Source: Isoetes taiwanensis | Taxonomy: Eukaryota > Streptophyta > Lycopodiopsida > Isoetales > Isoetaceae | NCBI GenBank assembly: GCA_021234155.1 | Contig: JAJEKV010000269.1 | Span: forward strand, 248,001 to 312,000 | Direction: 5' to 3' | DNA length: 64,000 bases | In this document: positions 1 to 10,397 of the stretch, piece by piece | Layout of the letters: the number at the start of each line of letters is the position of its first letter | Numbering within the stretch: the first letter of the stretch is position 1 | Translations under genes and position numbers: made by a program | Notes under the pieces: generated by a model | The model's database searches: none | Told to the model about the DNA's origin: nothing | The model's input: the letters and a program-made list of their open reading frames with translations, nothing else

Positions 1-1003
1 TTGGAGCAGAATCTTTGCAGGTTTATAGGACACATGTTGATATGGAGCAGGATGCTTCATTATTTTTGAAGAAACAAAACTGATAGTATATCTTCGGCTA
101 GTTTGGAGTTCATTGCTAACATCAATAAGGTCATAGATAGCCGTTATCTTAAATCCAAGAAGATTATATTATGGTAACTCTGCATCATTATGTACTTTTT
201 CATGACATAATATGTTCGTTGTTTTGTCTTTATGTTTTCTTCGTTAAACATATTATTCTTCTTATTTCTGTTGGTGTTAGACTTCATCTTGCACTGTAGA
301 AGTCACCTTACGTTTATAAGTAATAGCCTGCAGGAATGAATATGGGATAAACTAAAGTGCTTAATTTTGCATCATACACTGTAATTCCTAATGCATGCAG
401 GGTTGCCCTTCATTGTTATAGAAAGTTAGTTGTGCAAGTAGGATGTCAGTAAATTTCTGTGGTAAAAGGCTCAGGTGCCATAACCATGCATGCAAATCCA
501 CTTCATAATCTTCTGAACAGTTTTAACTTTCACTGTGTTTGTTTCTTCTTCATGAACAAAGGAAAAGGGCAGATACACAATTTAAACTTACTTGACCGTA
601 ACCAAATCTCTGCATGTTAACATTCGTTAGTTAGGCTGCTCAGAAGAAGATGAAGCCAAATTTGCACGCCTTGTATGGCTCAAGACTTTGATGAGGAGTA
701 TTTTATGCAGCGTTTGAAGAGTTGATATCCAGATAAAACAACAGATCCAGCAATAATTATGAAGCTTATGAAACCAATGCCTATGGCTACCCCTGCCTGA
801 TTGCAAAAGCAAGAAAGGTCTACAAATATAGCTTATATGTTGAATCTAGACTATGACCATTACATTAACAACAGCAAAGCATCTCTGTTAGGCATATAGC
901 AAGGCATTTCTGTTAAGCATATACACATATGCATTAAATCCACCCATTGTTGGATCTGCATTAAATATCCTAGTTTTCGCTTCATAATCTTTTGTATTTA
1001 AGC
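1..1003. other. Non-coding upstream of the hAT-like frame
   Basis: AT-rich sequence with no reading frame I can support. No N-terminal exon for the downstream hAT-like frame is recognisable here, although a related copy at 54.2 kb does have one. Confidence 0.5.
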
Positions 1004-2791
1004 ATGGATTTTGATTTTCTAAATGTAGGTTCAGTATTTTTATCCTTATCTTTGGATGAAGTTACTGCGAAGGATAACTCTTCATGGTTGTGCATGCATG
1101 TGTACAATGTGGAGAAGTTTTCTAGAAAGTCATATTTCTTGAGCATAACAAAAATGAATGGAGATGCTACTGCTGAAAGTTTGTATGCAATGGTAGATAA
1201 AGAATTAGCTGATGCAGGGTTGAGTATGTATGATCGTGCAAGGAAACTAGTATGCTTTGGTGCAGACGGTGCGTCAGTGATGTCGGGTTGTAGAACAGAA
1301 CTAGGAGTACGACTTCAAACAAGCTTTGCACCATACATGTTATCTGTTCATTGCATGGCACACAGAACAAATCTTGCATTCAAGATTGTCAATGATTTCA
1401 GATGCGTAGAGAAGGTAGAAAATCTGGTTAAGAATGTGAACCTGTTCTACTGTCGCAGCCCGCAGAGACTTGCACATTTTCAGCAGTTTGCCATAGGTTT
1501 GACCGAGGGGTTGAAACTATTGAAAGATGTAGATACACGGTGGATTTCAATTGCTTTACCAATTCATAGGTTGTGTGATGAATATGTTTCTGTCGCAGGT
1601 GCATGTGCCGAATTGTTTGATGACAAGAAAGCCGTTGAATTGCTTGCACTACTTACAGATGCAGAGACATTGTTAACATTGTATGCGCTTCTCCCTTTGC
1701 TTAAGGAACTCGTCTTTTTGATCCAACAAGCGCAAGATCGGACAATATTCATTTCGGAATACTCCATAGCCAGAAAAATGGCATGCACACGATTGGAAAA
1801 GTTATATGAAAGAGAAGGCAGTTTTGAAGAAGATAAATCGTTCTATAGGTGGCAGATTCTTGTATCTTTGGAAAGTGGAAAGAGCTTTTTGGAGTATGAC
1901 GAATCTGGCCGCTTGTGTATACATGTCAAGAACCATTTTCTACCTTTACATTGCTTCATGAAATCTGGACGCAATAACCATTTGCGCAAAACTGAGGTGA
2001 GGGCAAATGAATTTGATTTACTTATCCAGTCCATAAAAAATAATATGAAGGATGTTGGGAGAAGCTTAGTTGCAGAATTGCGATCACGCTTTCCTCGCGA
2101 TGAACTGCTTGATGCAATGGCAATTGTTTTTCCAAATTTTTGGAACAATGCGAATAGGCCTGAAAGGTTGCTTGCTAACTTTTCAGATTGTTTGAAGGTT
2201 CTGATTAGCCATTTTTGTGAGAAACATGTAGTTGATGGCAAGGAAATAAATGGGATTTTGGATTTAGATGCATTAAAAATGCAATCTGGATTATTTGGCA
2301 CAACGATGTATGCTCAGTTTCCTCTCTTGCATGAGCCATTGGAGCAAGGGGCTGTAACGAGATTGTGGAATAAGCTGACCCAGCATGATTATTTCAAAGA
2401 CGCTCTAAGTGAATACATCAAGCTAGCAAATCTTTGTATGACAATGATTCTTGGAAGTGTAGAGGATGAAAGAGCTTTTAGTTCATTGAGCTTCATAAAA
2501 AATAAATTGCGAAACCGGCTGGACATCAACCTTGATGCTACCTTAAGACTCTACAAGTGTGAACATTCGTTGGAATCTTTTCCATATGATTTGGCCTTCA
2601 GGAGATGGAAAGAGGCAACTGATAGAAGAGGAGTTGGTAGTGTGCATGAGGCAAAGTCCGTTGAAGTACCTATTATAAGCACACATCAACCAGATGTGAG
2701 CTTTTGGCAGGTCGATATATCAGTAAGTACTTCGTTAGTTAACACTACTTTACTATCTCTGTATATTGTGGATATATCAATTCTGATTTAA
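1004..2791 (+). CDS. hAT-like transposase (ZNF862/KIAA1586-like), long uninterrupted frame
   Basis: A single frame of about 595 codons without a stop. The first ATG of the frame is at 1004, but the true exon probably starts at 1029, after a splice-acceptor-like AAATGTAG; the 54.2-kb copy has further N-terminal sequence missing here. Seen: a GADGASVM block near residue 86, the VHCMAH motif near 115, DTRW near 177, and a C-terminal hAT dimerisation block (SVEDERAFSSLSFIKNKLRNR) near 480-515. In this family these make up the RNase-H-like transposase core and the dimerisation domain. No BED zinc finger or terminal inverted repeats are visible. It is either the main exon of a recently mobile element or a domesticated transposase. 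Family call is firm; activity is unknown. Confidence 0.75.
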   Translation: MDFDFLNVGSVFLSLSLDEVTAKDNSSWLCMHVYNVEKFSRKSYFLSITKMNGDATAESLYAMVDKELADAGLSMYDRARKLVCFGADGASVMSGCRTELGVRLQTSFAPYMLSVHCMAHRTNLAFKIVNDFRCVEKVENLVKNVNLFYCRSPQRLAHFQQFAIGLTEGLKLLKDVDTRWISIALPIHRLCDEYVSVAGACAELFDDKKAVELLALLTDAETLLTLYALLPLLKELVFLIQQAQDRTIFISEYSIARKMACTRLEKLYEREGSFEEDKSFYRWQILVSLESGKSFLEYDESGRLCIHVKNHFLPLHCFMKSGRNNHLRKTEVRANEFDLLIQSIKNNMKDVGRSLVAELRSRFPRDELLDAMAIVFPNFWNNANRPERLLANFSDCLKVLISHFCEKHVVDGKEINGILDLDALKMQSGLFGTTMYAQFPLLHEPLEQGAVTRLWNKLTQHDYFKDALSEYIKLANLCMTMILGSVEDERAFSSLSFIKNKLRNRLDINLDATLRLYKCEHSLESFPYDLAFRRWKEATDRRGVGSVHEAKSVEVPIISTHQPDVSFWQVDISVSTSLVNTTLLSLYIVDISILI

Positions 2792-3767
2792 GAATGGAAG
2801 TGCGTTTTGCAGAAGGAGTTTTACTAGGACATTTTCTTCCATGTACATCAATAAATCGGGTAATGTTTCCTATTCCAATGTTCTACAGATCTGCATGATC
2901 ATGAAGTATTGAGAATAGTACCTTGGAGAATAGTATCTGCATGATATCACGACATACAGGTATTAAGAAGAGAAACTTGGAAAATAGTTTTGTCATTTAT
3001 TGCCAATGGATAAGGTCAGGAAATTAGTCATTGATAATGTGTTCATCTAGAAGATTGTTCTAAACGAAGCATCAGGTGAATCATCCATGATTTAGAATAA
3101 GATCCTTGATTTACAGTTAGCTGCAGGTGGATCTGAAATTATCAGATTATCATTTGTAGAGCTATTCGATGTGTTCTATATTGCTAGTTTCCCCTTGCTA
3201 CAATGTTTTCGTGGATGCCTGAGCTACAGTGTTTTCATCAATCCCTGGTCTACAGTGTTTCCGATGGTCATATCTAAGGTTTAGTTTTTTTTATAAACAT
3301 TGCCTGGGCATCTGTCTTTTTAAACCAAGTTTTCTTATTTGTACTATTACGTTGTCAAGTAGAGGGATGGTTGCAACAAGCCTTTAGAGACATGAAGCAA
3401 CTGCATTGCAATCTAATTGCTACTACAACTTACTTACAAGGACAGAGGCAGCACATGCCACATATACACATGAAACAGCCTGCACATGCGCATGCCTATC
3501 GTGGTGGCGCATTTACAAATATTTACCACCGTTCACAGTCTAGACCTTCTTCAAGTGCTTGCAGCATGCTGGCAAATGTAGCAGTATTTGATCCGTTTCT
3601 AGAATCCAGGAAAAGAAGTGCACTCCTGTTGTGCTTCAATGCTCGTTTCTTAGTAGTCTATATATTTAGTTGAATATGAACTAAGTTGGAAAGGCCACAA
3701 TTGTACATCAAACTTGTCCTTGGAAACAAAATCCCACTTGACCCTCTGCCCCAAGCCTGACTGCTAG
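2792..3767. other. Non-coding downstream of hAT frame
   Basis: No recognised gene. A 100-codon frame at 3371-3673 has His-rich, low-information sequence and no known motif. It could be 3' sequence of the hAT element but cannot be supported as a gene. Confidence 0.4.
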
Positions 3768-3990
3768 TTTTTTTTTTTGTTGATGGGTTGCACACTTTAT
3801 GATTGCAAGACGTGCACTCACTCACGTCTGTGGTAGTGCGTGGGTTTTTGTGTCGTTGTGTATCCAGTTAGTGGCCTAACCCCCTAGCTACCCTAGTTTA
3901 AGTTGCTAGTAGTTTTTGAAACAAGGTAGGGATCCCTTGTGGAAGGTGTTCTTTGGATTTGAACCCATAACCTCTTTTATAAAATTCCAT
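3768..3990 (-). mobile_element. 5'-truncated SINE-like element with B box and poly(A)
   Basis: Read on the minus strand, a Pol III B-box-like GGTTCAAATCC (3955-3965) is followed by about 175 bp of unique body and ends in an 11-nt A run (T run 3768-3778 on plus). This is the layout of a tRNA-derived SINE. No convincing A box precedes the B box, so the copy may be truncated. A plain tRNA gene is excluded because no acceptor stem closes around the T-arm. Confidence 0.4.
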
Positions 3991-4171
3991 GTAGTTATGA
4001 ATCAACTTCAACTTGATGTGAAGAGACTTCAATAGCCTTTTAAAGAACTGCTTAAACAACAGCTATACAATTGCTTGAACCGTGTTTCAATTACATGAGA
4101 AACATTGTAGTGCTCATTTCGCAACCACCAACCCATTCGACTTTGCCCATGAGTGGTCGGGAATGCATACA

Positions 4172-4313
4172 CCTTAGAAAAATATCCTCAGAAAAATATT
4201 GATGTTTTTAATACCATTCAATATTAGCATATATCTGTTTAAAGATCCTTAGAAAAATATCCTTAGAAAAATATTAATGTTTTTAATACCATTCAAAATT
4301 AGCATAACGTGTT
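4172..4313. repeat. Two-unit tandem duplication (~77 bp period)
   Basis: The block CCTTAGAAAAATATCCT, then AGAAAAATATT and TTTTTAATACCATTCAA, occurs twice in direct orientation. The units differ by only a few bases, so the duplication is fairly recent. Confidence 0.7.
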
Positions 4314-4889
4314 TTCGTTTTCTTTCGTGCAGATATTTGGAGGAGTACCAACTTTGGAGAAGTTGGCTTATAATCAACGAGATATTTCTATTCTTATATT
4401 TGAAGTGCACATATGTAGATGGATAGAACTTGGGACACTTTTGTCAAATGCAATTTCGTGTTGGTAGCGTGTGCCCATTGTCATAAGTATTTTGTGGTGC
4501 ACGATTATTATATTATGTATTTAGTACATTTACAAGGGAAATCAACTTTAGTATTGTCTTTATGTTTGGGAGATTGAGTACTATACGTTGTAAGACTTCG
4601 TAAAAAAAATCGCCATTAAGTTACAACTTTAGTAGAGGCTTGGTCGAAAAATGGCCATTTAGGTTGCAACTTCCTTGGAGAAAATTTTGAAAAATGGCCA
4701 ATTCGTGCTACACTTAGATGTATAAATAACAAGGGGAATGGCCAATTAATTGTACGTAGGACAAATTATAGGCTCCTTAAAATTTTCCATGACCTTAAGC
4801 CATGTCAAATAAGAGAGAAAGAAGAACACGTATCTATTTTTATTTTGACTGGATGCATTATCCAACTGCAAGTAGAGATTTCAAGAAAG
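4314..4889. other. Non-coding, no feature seen
   Basis: AT-rich sequence with several AAAAATGGCCA words (4640-4730) but no reading frame or known repeat. Confidence 0.4.
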
Positions 4890-5686
4890 AGAATTGATGC
4901 CTTCTAAGTTGGCACTAGAAGATGGGGGCAACACCTTCTGTGTCTACACTGGTCGAGTATCTTTTACGGTTTTCGTTAATTCGCAATATGTAGTTTTTCT
5001 TCCACATAGAGATCATCACATTTGTCTTTGTATAGGATCCTAGAAAGTGATCCAACATAGAAGTTCGAGTCATCTTTCCAAAGATTAAGAGAGAAATGAT
5101 CATAAGTCCATCCACCATGACCATGTGTCAATGCACCCATCAAGCTGCTTTTTCAGTGACCCCCCTTCCAAACTGACTTTGCAAGATCACGACTTCTTGG
5201 TGTGTGTTGACCTAATCCATCTTGTCATTATTATGCAAAGGTGACTTTCTGGTGAATGATGTGATAATGGACGCCAATGCCAATATTGACTCTTAGAGGA
5301 ACGATATTCAAACATATGTGTCCACCGTTGAATTGAAAGATTGCGCCTCTCCCATGTATCCTTTGTTCTTTCCAAATTCTACTTAATGACTACACATGTA
5401 TTACATTCGGAGAAAGCTGTATTTTTTGCCATAGTGACATATGGAAACTCCCTTTTCCAAATAGTGTAAAAAGAAGGCAAATTTACACCTTTTCCTGTAA
5501 AATCTTTCACCATGGGACCCATCTCATCATTCTCATCTATTACAGTATTGCTTGGTTCACCAAAGTGGGTAGTGAAACTGATGTCTGACGGGCTACTGAT
5601 AAATGCTGGGCTACTAGATGAATCATGTTCTGAAGAGGGCAAATTGAAGGATGTTCTCGAAGACGTATCTTCATTTAAGGGGTTTT
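4890..5686 (-). pseudogene. Degenerate DUF7869-like protein fragment, interrupted by LINE-A
   Basis: Minus-strand pieces in shifting frames read like the widespread uncharacterised DUF7869-type proteins. At 5379-5642 there is a segment with FYTIWKREFPYV followed by a CNTC pair. At 4915-5124 a segment contains GALTHGHGGWTYDHF in one frame, broken by stops. Frameshifts and stops show it is dead. The 3' end of LINE-A abuts it at 5694, so the 5' half of the old gene should lie beyond 13734, where only short scraps of frame remain. The family assignment is from memory of the motif pattern and is tentative. Confidence 0.35.
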
Positions 5687-6050
5687 ACATCCCTTTTTTT
5701 TTTTTTTTTTTTTTGAGAGTACGAGATGATTTTTTCATTAATTAAGGAAATACATACATAGTAGTTTGGTAACCTTCATAAATAGGTTTTACCAAATCAA
5801 AATGAGGAAAATATCAAAAATTCAAGTAGTAGTTCAGCAACACAATGTTTAGTCAAAGTCTAGTCAAACTGAAATTAAATTTGTTGCTCAAGTCTTGTAA
5901 GATACTTGAGATCAGTGATATAGTGGTAATCTGTTTGTTTCAGAAGAGCAACTGTTCCAGCAAAATAAGTTCTTCCAAAAAGGTAACTCCATTTGATGTC
6001 CAATCAGCAAGCATATCTCTGCTAACAAACCTGCAAAACCAAATAAAGAA

Positions 6051-6601
6051 CTATTGCACCTCGGAAGAGGCAATACTGTCGATGTATAGATCATCAGGGA
6101 TGGTAGGGATCTTTGGGTCATCTGAGTTCATGGCATTAAGGAAGAGTTGGTTATAGGATTGAGTGAAAGAGTCTGCAGTTCCCATGACATAGGAATCGGC
6201 CATCCATAGATTATCCCTTATTAGTCTGTAGAAATCCTGCTGAACCATGAGAAGAATAAGGGTGCCATAAGCATCAGCTAACATTCTGTGAGTGTTGCCT
6301 GTATCTGCTAAACTGTCTTTCAGTGAATTCATGATGGTTGGAGTTAATGAACCAAAACATATAAAACATTTGCATGACTTCCCTTGTGTATATATCTGCC
6401 CAAATCCTTTCTCTGGCCTTACTGATTTCGTTGTCCCTGATCATCTCTCTGACTGACCACTGATTATGAGGGGGGAACTTGACCTGGTGTTCATGAATTC
6501 TCTCATCCCCATACAGCTTAACTTCATATCTATCTGCTCCTCTATCAAATTTTCTCTTCTGATGACCTCTGCAAAGCTCCATATACACTACGAGCAAGAA
6601 T
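6051..6601 (-). other. Possible extra ORF in the 3' region of LINE-A
   Basis: Between the ORF2 stop (6602) and the A tail, two overlapping minus-strand frames read like one frameshifted protein of about 170 residues. The first (from about 6590) is charged and contains FDRGADRYEVKLYGDERIHE. The second (6332 to 6051) continues with MVQQDFYRLIRDNLWMADSY and ends after a run of acidic residues. Neither matches a domain I know. A plant L1 normally has only a short non-coding 3' UTR, so this is odd. It could be captured host sequence, a third ORF, or chance. Confidence 0.35.
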
Positions 6602-9600
6602 TTAGTTAGAATTTGTGTAAGATAGATTGGAATTGAACAGGTTAAAATACCCTTGAAAAATACCAATTTGGTTCCAGCACCTGTCATAGTTGTCAGAATA
6701 CAAATTTTTATGTGCTGTTGCACATAACTCAACATCATATTTGAAATGAATCTTGATCCAAGTTGTAGAAAACTTTTTGTGTCCATAAAGACATCTGTTT
6801 CTAGACTTCCAGATATTCCATAAAGCTAAATAGATAATAGTATTGTTATATGGATTATTGGTTTGAAGTAACTGGATGATGGAGCTTCTGTCATGAATAC
6901 CAAAGTAATGCTCAAACCATCTCCAGAAATGCCTGAGTTTAGGGCAGAAAAAAATATGTTCCATAGTTTCCACATTGTTGCAATTAAGAGGACATAAGGG
7001 AGAAATATTTGGATTCCTCTTGGAAAAGGTTTCCAGGCAAGAAACACTTTTGTTTGCAATCAACCAGATGAAGAAGGAGATTTTATTTGGAGAATAAGAA
7101 TTCCAAACATTATATATCAAAGATTTGAAGGCAGCAATATCCAAGTTCCAAGAATAAGCAGATTTGGCAATGCTAGCATTTTGATTTAGATAGTCATAGA
7201 TAAGGGAAACCTTGTATCTAGATTTATTGCTTAGCAACCAATCAGATGCTGTATTATGAGCCACAGAAGGAGTTTTATCTCCTATAACATTCCTGATGTG
7301 AAGATATATCTTTTTATCAGTAACTGTACCATTAATCTTTCTTCTCAGGCAAGTCCAAGTAATCCATCTGTTGTTGTACCAGAGATCTCCAATAGTAGTG
7401 ATAGCTGAGGAGGCCCACCTTTTGTAAATCTGAGGATGCTTGAGGGCAAGAACATGATTAGGATGATCTTTAAAGATAGGGGACCAAAAAATAGGCATTG
7501 CAAGATGAGCAGAATTGACTTGAGCATAGGAAAAAGCCGGAGAGATGTTATTCCAAGCTTTAATAAAATTTCTCATCAAAGGGGAAGTGTTGGGAGCAAT
7601 ATGTAGCTCACAAAAAGCAGAATCAGGAAGAGCATGAGTCACAGATGGATGCCCAGCAGGATTACTTTTAGAAATCCAATAATTAATGAAGATAGAAGCA
7701 GCACTTGATGATCCATTGATAGCTTTCCAAATGAATTTACCAGCAAGAGCTTGAGCTTGCTTATGTAGAATTTTACAGTTGAGGCCACCCTCTTTTTTTT
7801 TCCTGGCAATAGTATCCCAGTTAATCTGGTTATTTCCATTCCAAATGAACTGCCTAATGCTTATAGATAAATGCTGGAGCCACCAGAGCAGAGGAAAAAT
7901 ACACATGTGAACTGGTAAGCACAACATTGGCAATTACAACTCTCCCAGCCAGAGATATACTATTCCTATAAATATGTAGCTTGGCACGGATTTTATCAAC
8001 AATAGGGGTCCATAAACCAGAGAGATTTGCATTCAAGGATAGAGGCATACCAAGCAATTTAGTAGCTTGATTAGTACTAATGATATTAATCCCTGCAATT
8101 TGAGAGTTTGGAATATCAGCCATGATGCTACATTTATCCAAATTTAAATGTATTCCTGATGCAGCACTGAAATCTTTGATAATATTTAAAAATGCAGAGA
8201 TATTGTTGAGATCATTCTTGAGGAAAGTAAAGGTGTCATCAGCATATTGAAGCATACTTAGAGAGTTGACATTATCAGGAGCCTTCAAGCCAATAATATT
8301 TCAATTATTCTGATGAAACATGACTACTTTAGTCAGTAATTCAGTCACTGTAATGAAAAGGTAAGGAGCAAGAGGGCAACCTTGTCTCACTCCTTTAGTG
8401 AGAGGAAAGAAAGTAGCTGGGGAACCATTGATAAGAATAGCTGAGCTGGATCTTTGATTGAGCCCCATAATTAGCTTGATCAGGTCAGGGTCAAATCCAA
8501 GCTTGAGCATAGCAAAATTGATGAAGTCCCAATTAATAGTATCAAAAGCCTTTTTAAAATCAAGTTTAAGGAGAATGCAATCCTGATTTGAGACTTTGTT
8601 CCAGTGCAAATCCTCCATGGCAGCCACATAGTTTTCCAGGATAAACCTATTTGGCAAGAATGCTGATTGATTCAAACTTATGACCTTTTGCAGATGATCT
8701 TTTATCCTTGATGCAATAATCTTAGCACAAATTTTGTAAGAGGTATTAGTTAGAGAAATAGGCCTCCAATCAGAGAAATTACTAGGTTTATCAACTTTAG
8801 GGACTAGGGTAATAAAACCACTAGAGATAGATGGATGTAGATGGCCCGAGTTCCAAAAACCTTTGATAAAAGCCATGAGGTCAAGCTTGATTGTATCCCA
8901 GAAATGAAGATAAAATTCAGGAGGGAAGCCATCTGGCCCAGGTGATTTACCATGCTTGAAACTCTTTAGAGTAGCTAAAACTTCCTCTAAGGTAGGCAGG
9001 CTGCTCACAGAAGAATCCATTTTAGGGTGATCAGGTGGAATAATTTGATCAATAAGATCCCTGAAGTTTCTAGCTTTTGTTATCTCAGATATATCACATG
9101 ATATTTCCTGGGTGAATAGCTTGGAATATTTGAGGGAAAAGAATTTGGAAATGTCTCCAGGATTGTTCAAAATAGAGCCATGTTCATCAAGGACATCAGT
9201 AATAGAATTTCTGAGCTGTCTAGATTTGGCTGCTCTGTAAAAGAATTTGGAACAACCTGAATCCATTTCAGTAGCATACTTGATCTTGCATTTAATAGCA
9301 GCCCCTTTTGCTTCAAGCTCTTCAATGAGTTTGATCTGCCTTTCAATATCTTCTTCTTGAATGTGCAGTAAAGCATTAAGAGGATTGTTTTGAAGAGCCA
9401 TTCTAATATCCCTCATTTTCTGAAGGAGCATGTTTTTTTCAGCCATTTTAGATTTATGGAGGGAATTAGACCAAGATTTGATCCAAGATTTAGAAGATTT
9501 AATCTTGAAGTAAAAATCCTTCATAGAATTATGTTCTGTAACAGGAGGCATGCTGGAATAGAATGTTTTGAATTGATCACAAAAGGCCTCAGAGTGGAGA

Positions 9601-10364
9601 AGACTGGTGTTGAACTTATAAGGAATATTACCAGCTCTAGGAAGAGAAATTTGATGATTAGTACAGAGGAACTGAGGTTGATGATCTGAAATGGAGACAG
9701 ACTCATCAGATATAACATAGGCATTATCCCAGAAATTTGAGTTGGAAGCATTCAGATAAAATCTGTCTAAGGCACAGTACACTCTAGCCTCACCCTTTCT
9801 CTTATTTGACCAAGAGTAATTGGCAGTAGAGGAGGGAATAAGAATGAATGAATTTTCATCCAAAAAATTATTCCAGTTGTTTTTTTCCAGCCTTGACATG
9901 TTAATCTTACTTCCAAGCTTTTGATCCCAAGAAGGAGTATTATTGAAATCACCTACAAGTATCCAATCTGAAACAACTTGATTCTTAATCCAATTATTCA
10001 TGTCAACCCAGAGAGCTTCTCTATCTTTAGGATTAGTTGAAGCCTAGATGTTGATAAGACCAAAATAATTATCCTGGACCTTAAAAATCGTGACCTGCCA
10101 CATATTAGTAGGGCTGTTATAAAAGGATATATTTTCCATGTTTTTCCAAATCATGCAGATACCACCGGAGGTTCCATTAGCTTCTATCCAAATGGAGCTA
10201 TTGCCAGGGATTATCCAGTCACCTAGGTTAGCACACTCAAATTTCTAGAGTTTATGCTCTTGGAGAAGAATGACATCAGCTTTATAGGTCTTAAGCTGTG
10301 AAATAACTCTTCTTCTCTTTAAAACACCTTTTATCCCTCTTAGATTCCAGGAAACAATCTTCAT
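6602..10364 (-). pseudogene. LINE-A ORF2: endonuclease - reverse transcriptase - zf-RVT
   Basis: Translation begins at ATG 10364 with KIVSWNLRG, an APE-type endonuclease start, followed by LLQEHK, VGDFNNTPS and SDHQP catalytic blocks. The RT has GPDGFPPEF, WRPISL, LKLDFKKAFD (near 8560), GVRQGCPLAP and the YADD box (about 8234-8245). The C-terminus has the zf-RVT pattern with PNKISFFIWLI and CPLNC..ETMEHIFFC. Defects: TAG codons at 10245-10247 and about 10046, TGA at 8301-8303, and a frameshift between about 7860 and 7930 separating the RT end from the zf-RVT part. It lies 33 bp after ORF1. The encoded enzyme would nick target DNA and copy the element RNA there (target-primed reverse transcription). 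Confidence 0.85.
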
Positions 10365-10397
10365 TAGGCTAGATTTGAAGCAAGAAAATGGCAGAAA

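Noticed and set aside
9390-9689. Plus-strand 99-codon frame
   Set aside because: Antisense shadow of LINE-A ORF2.
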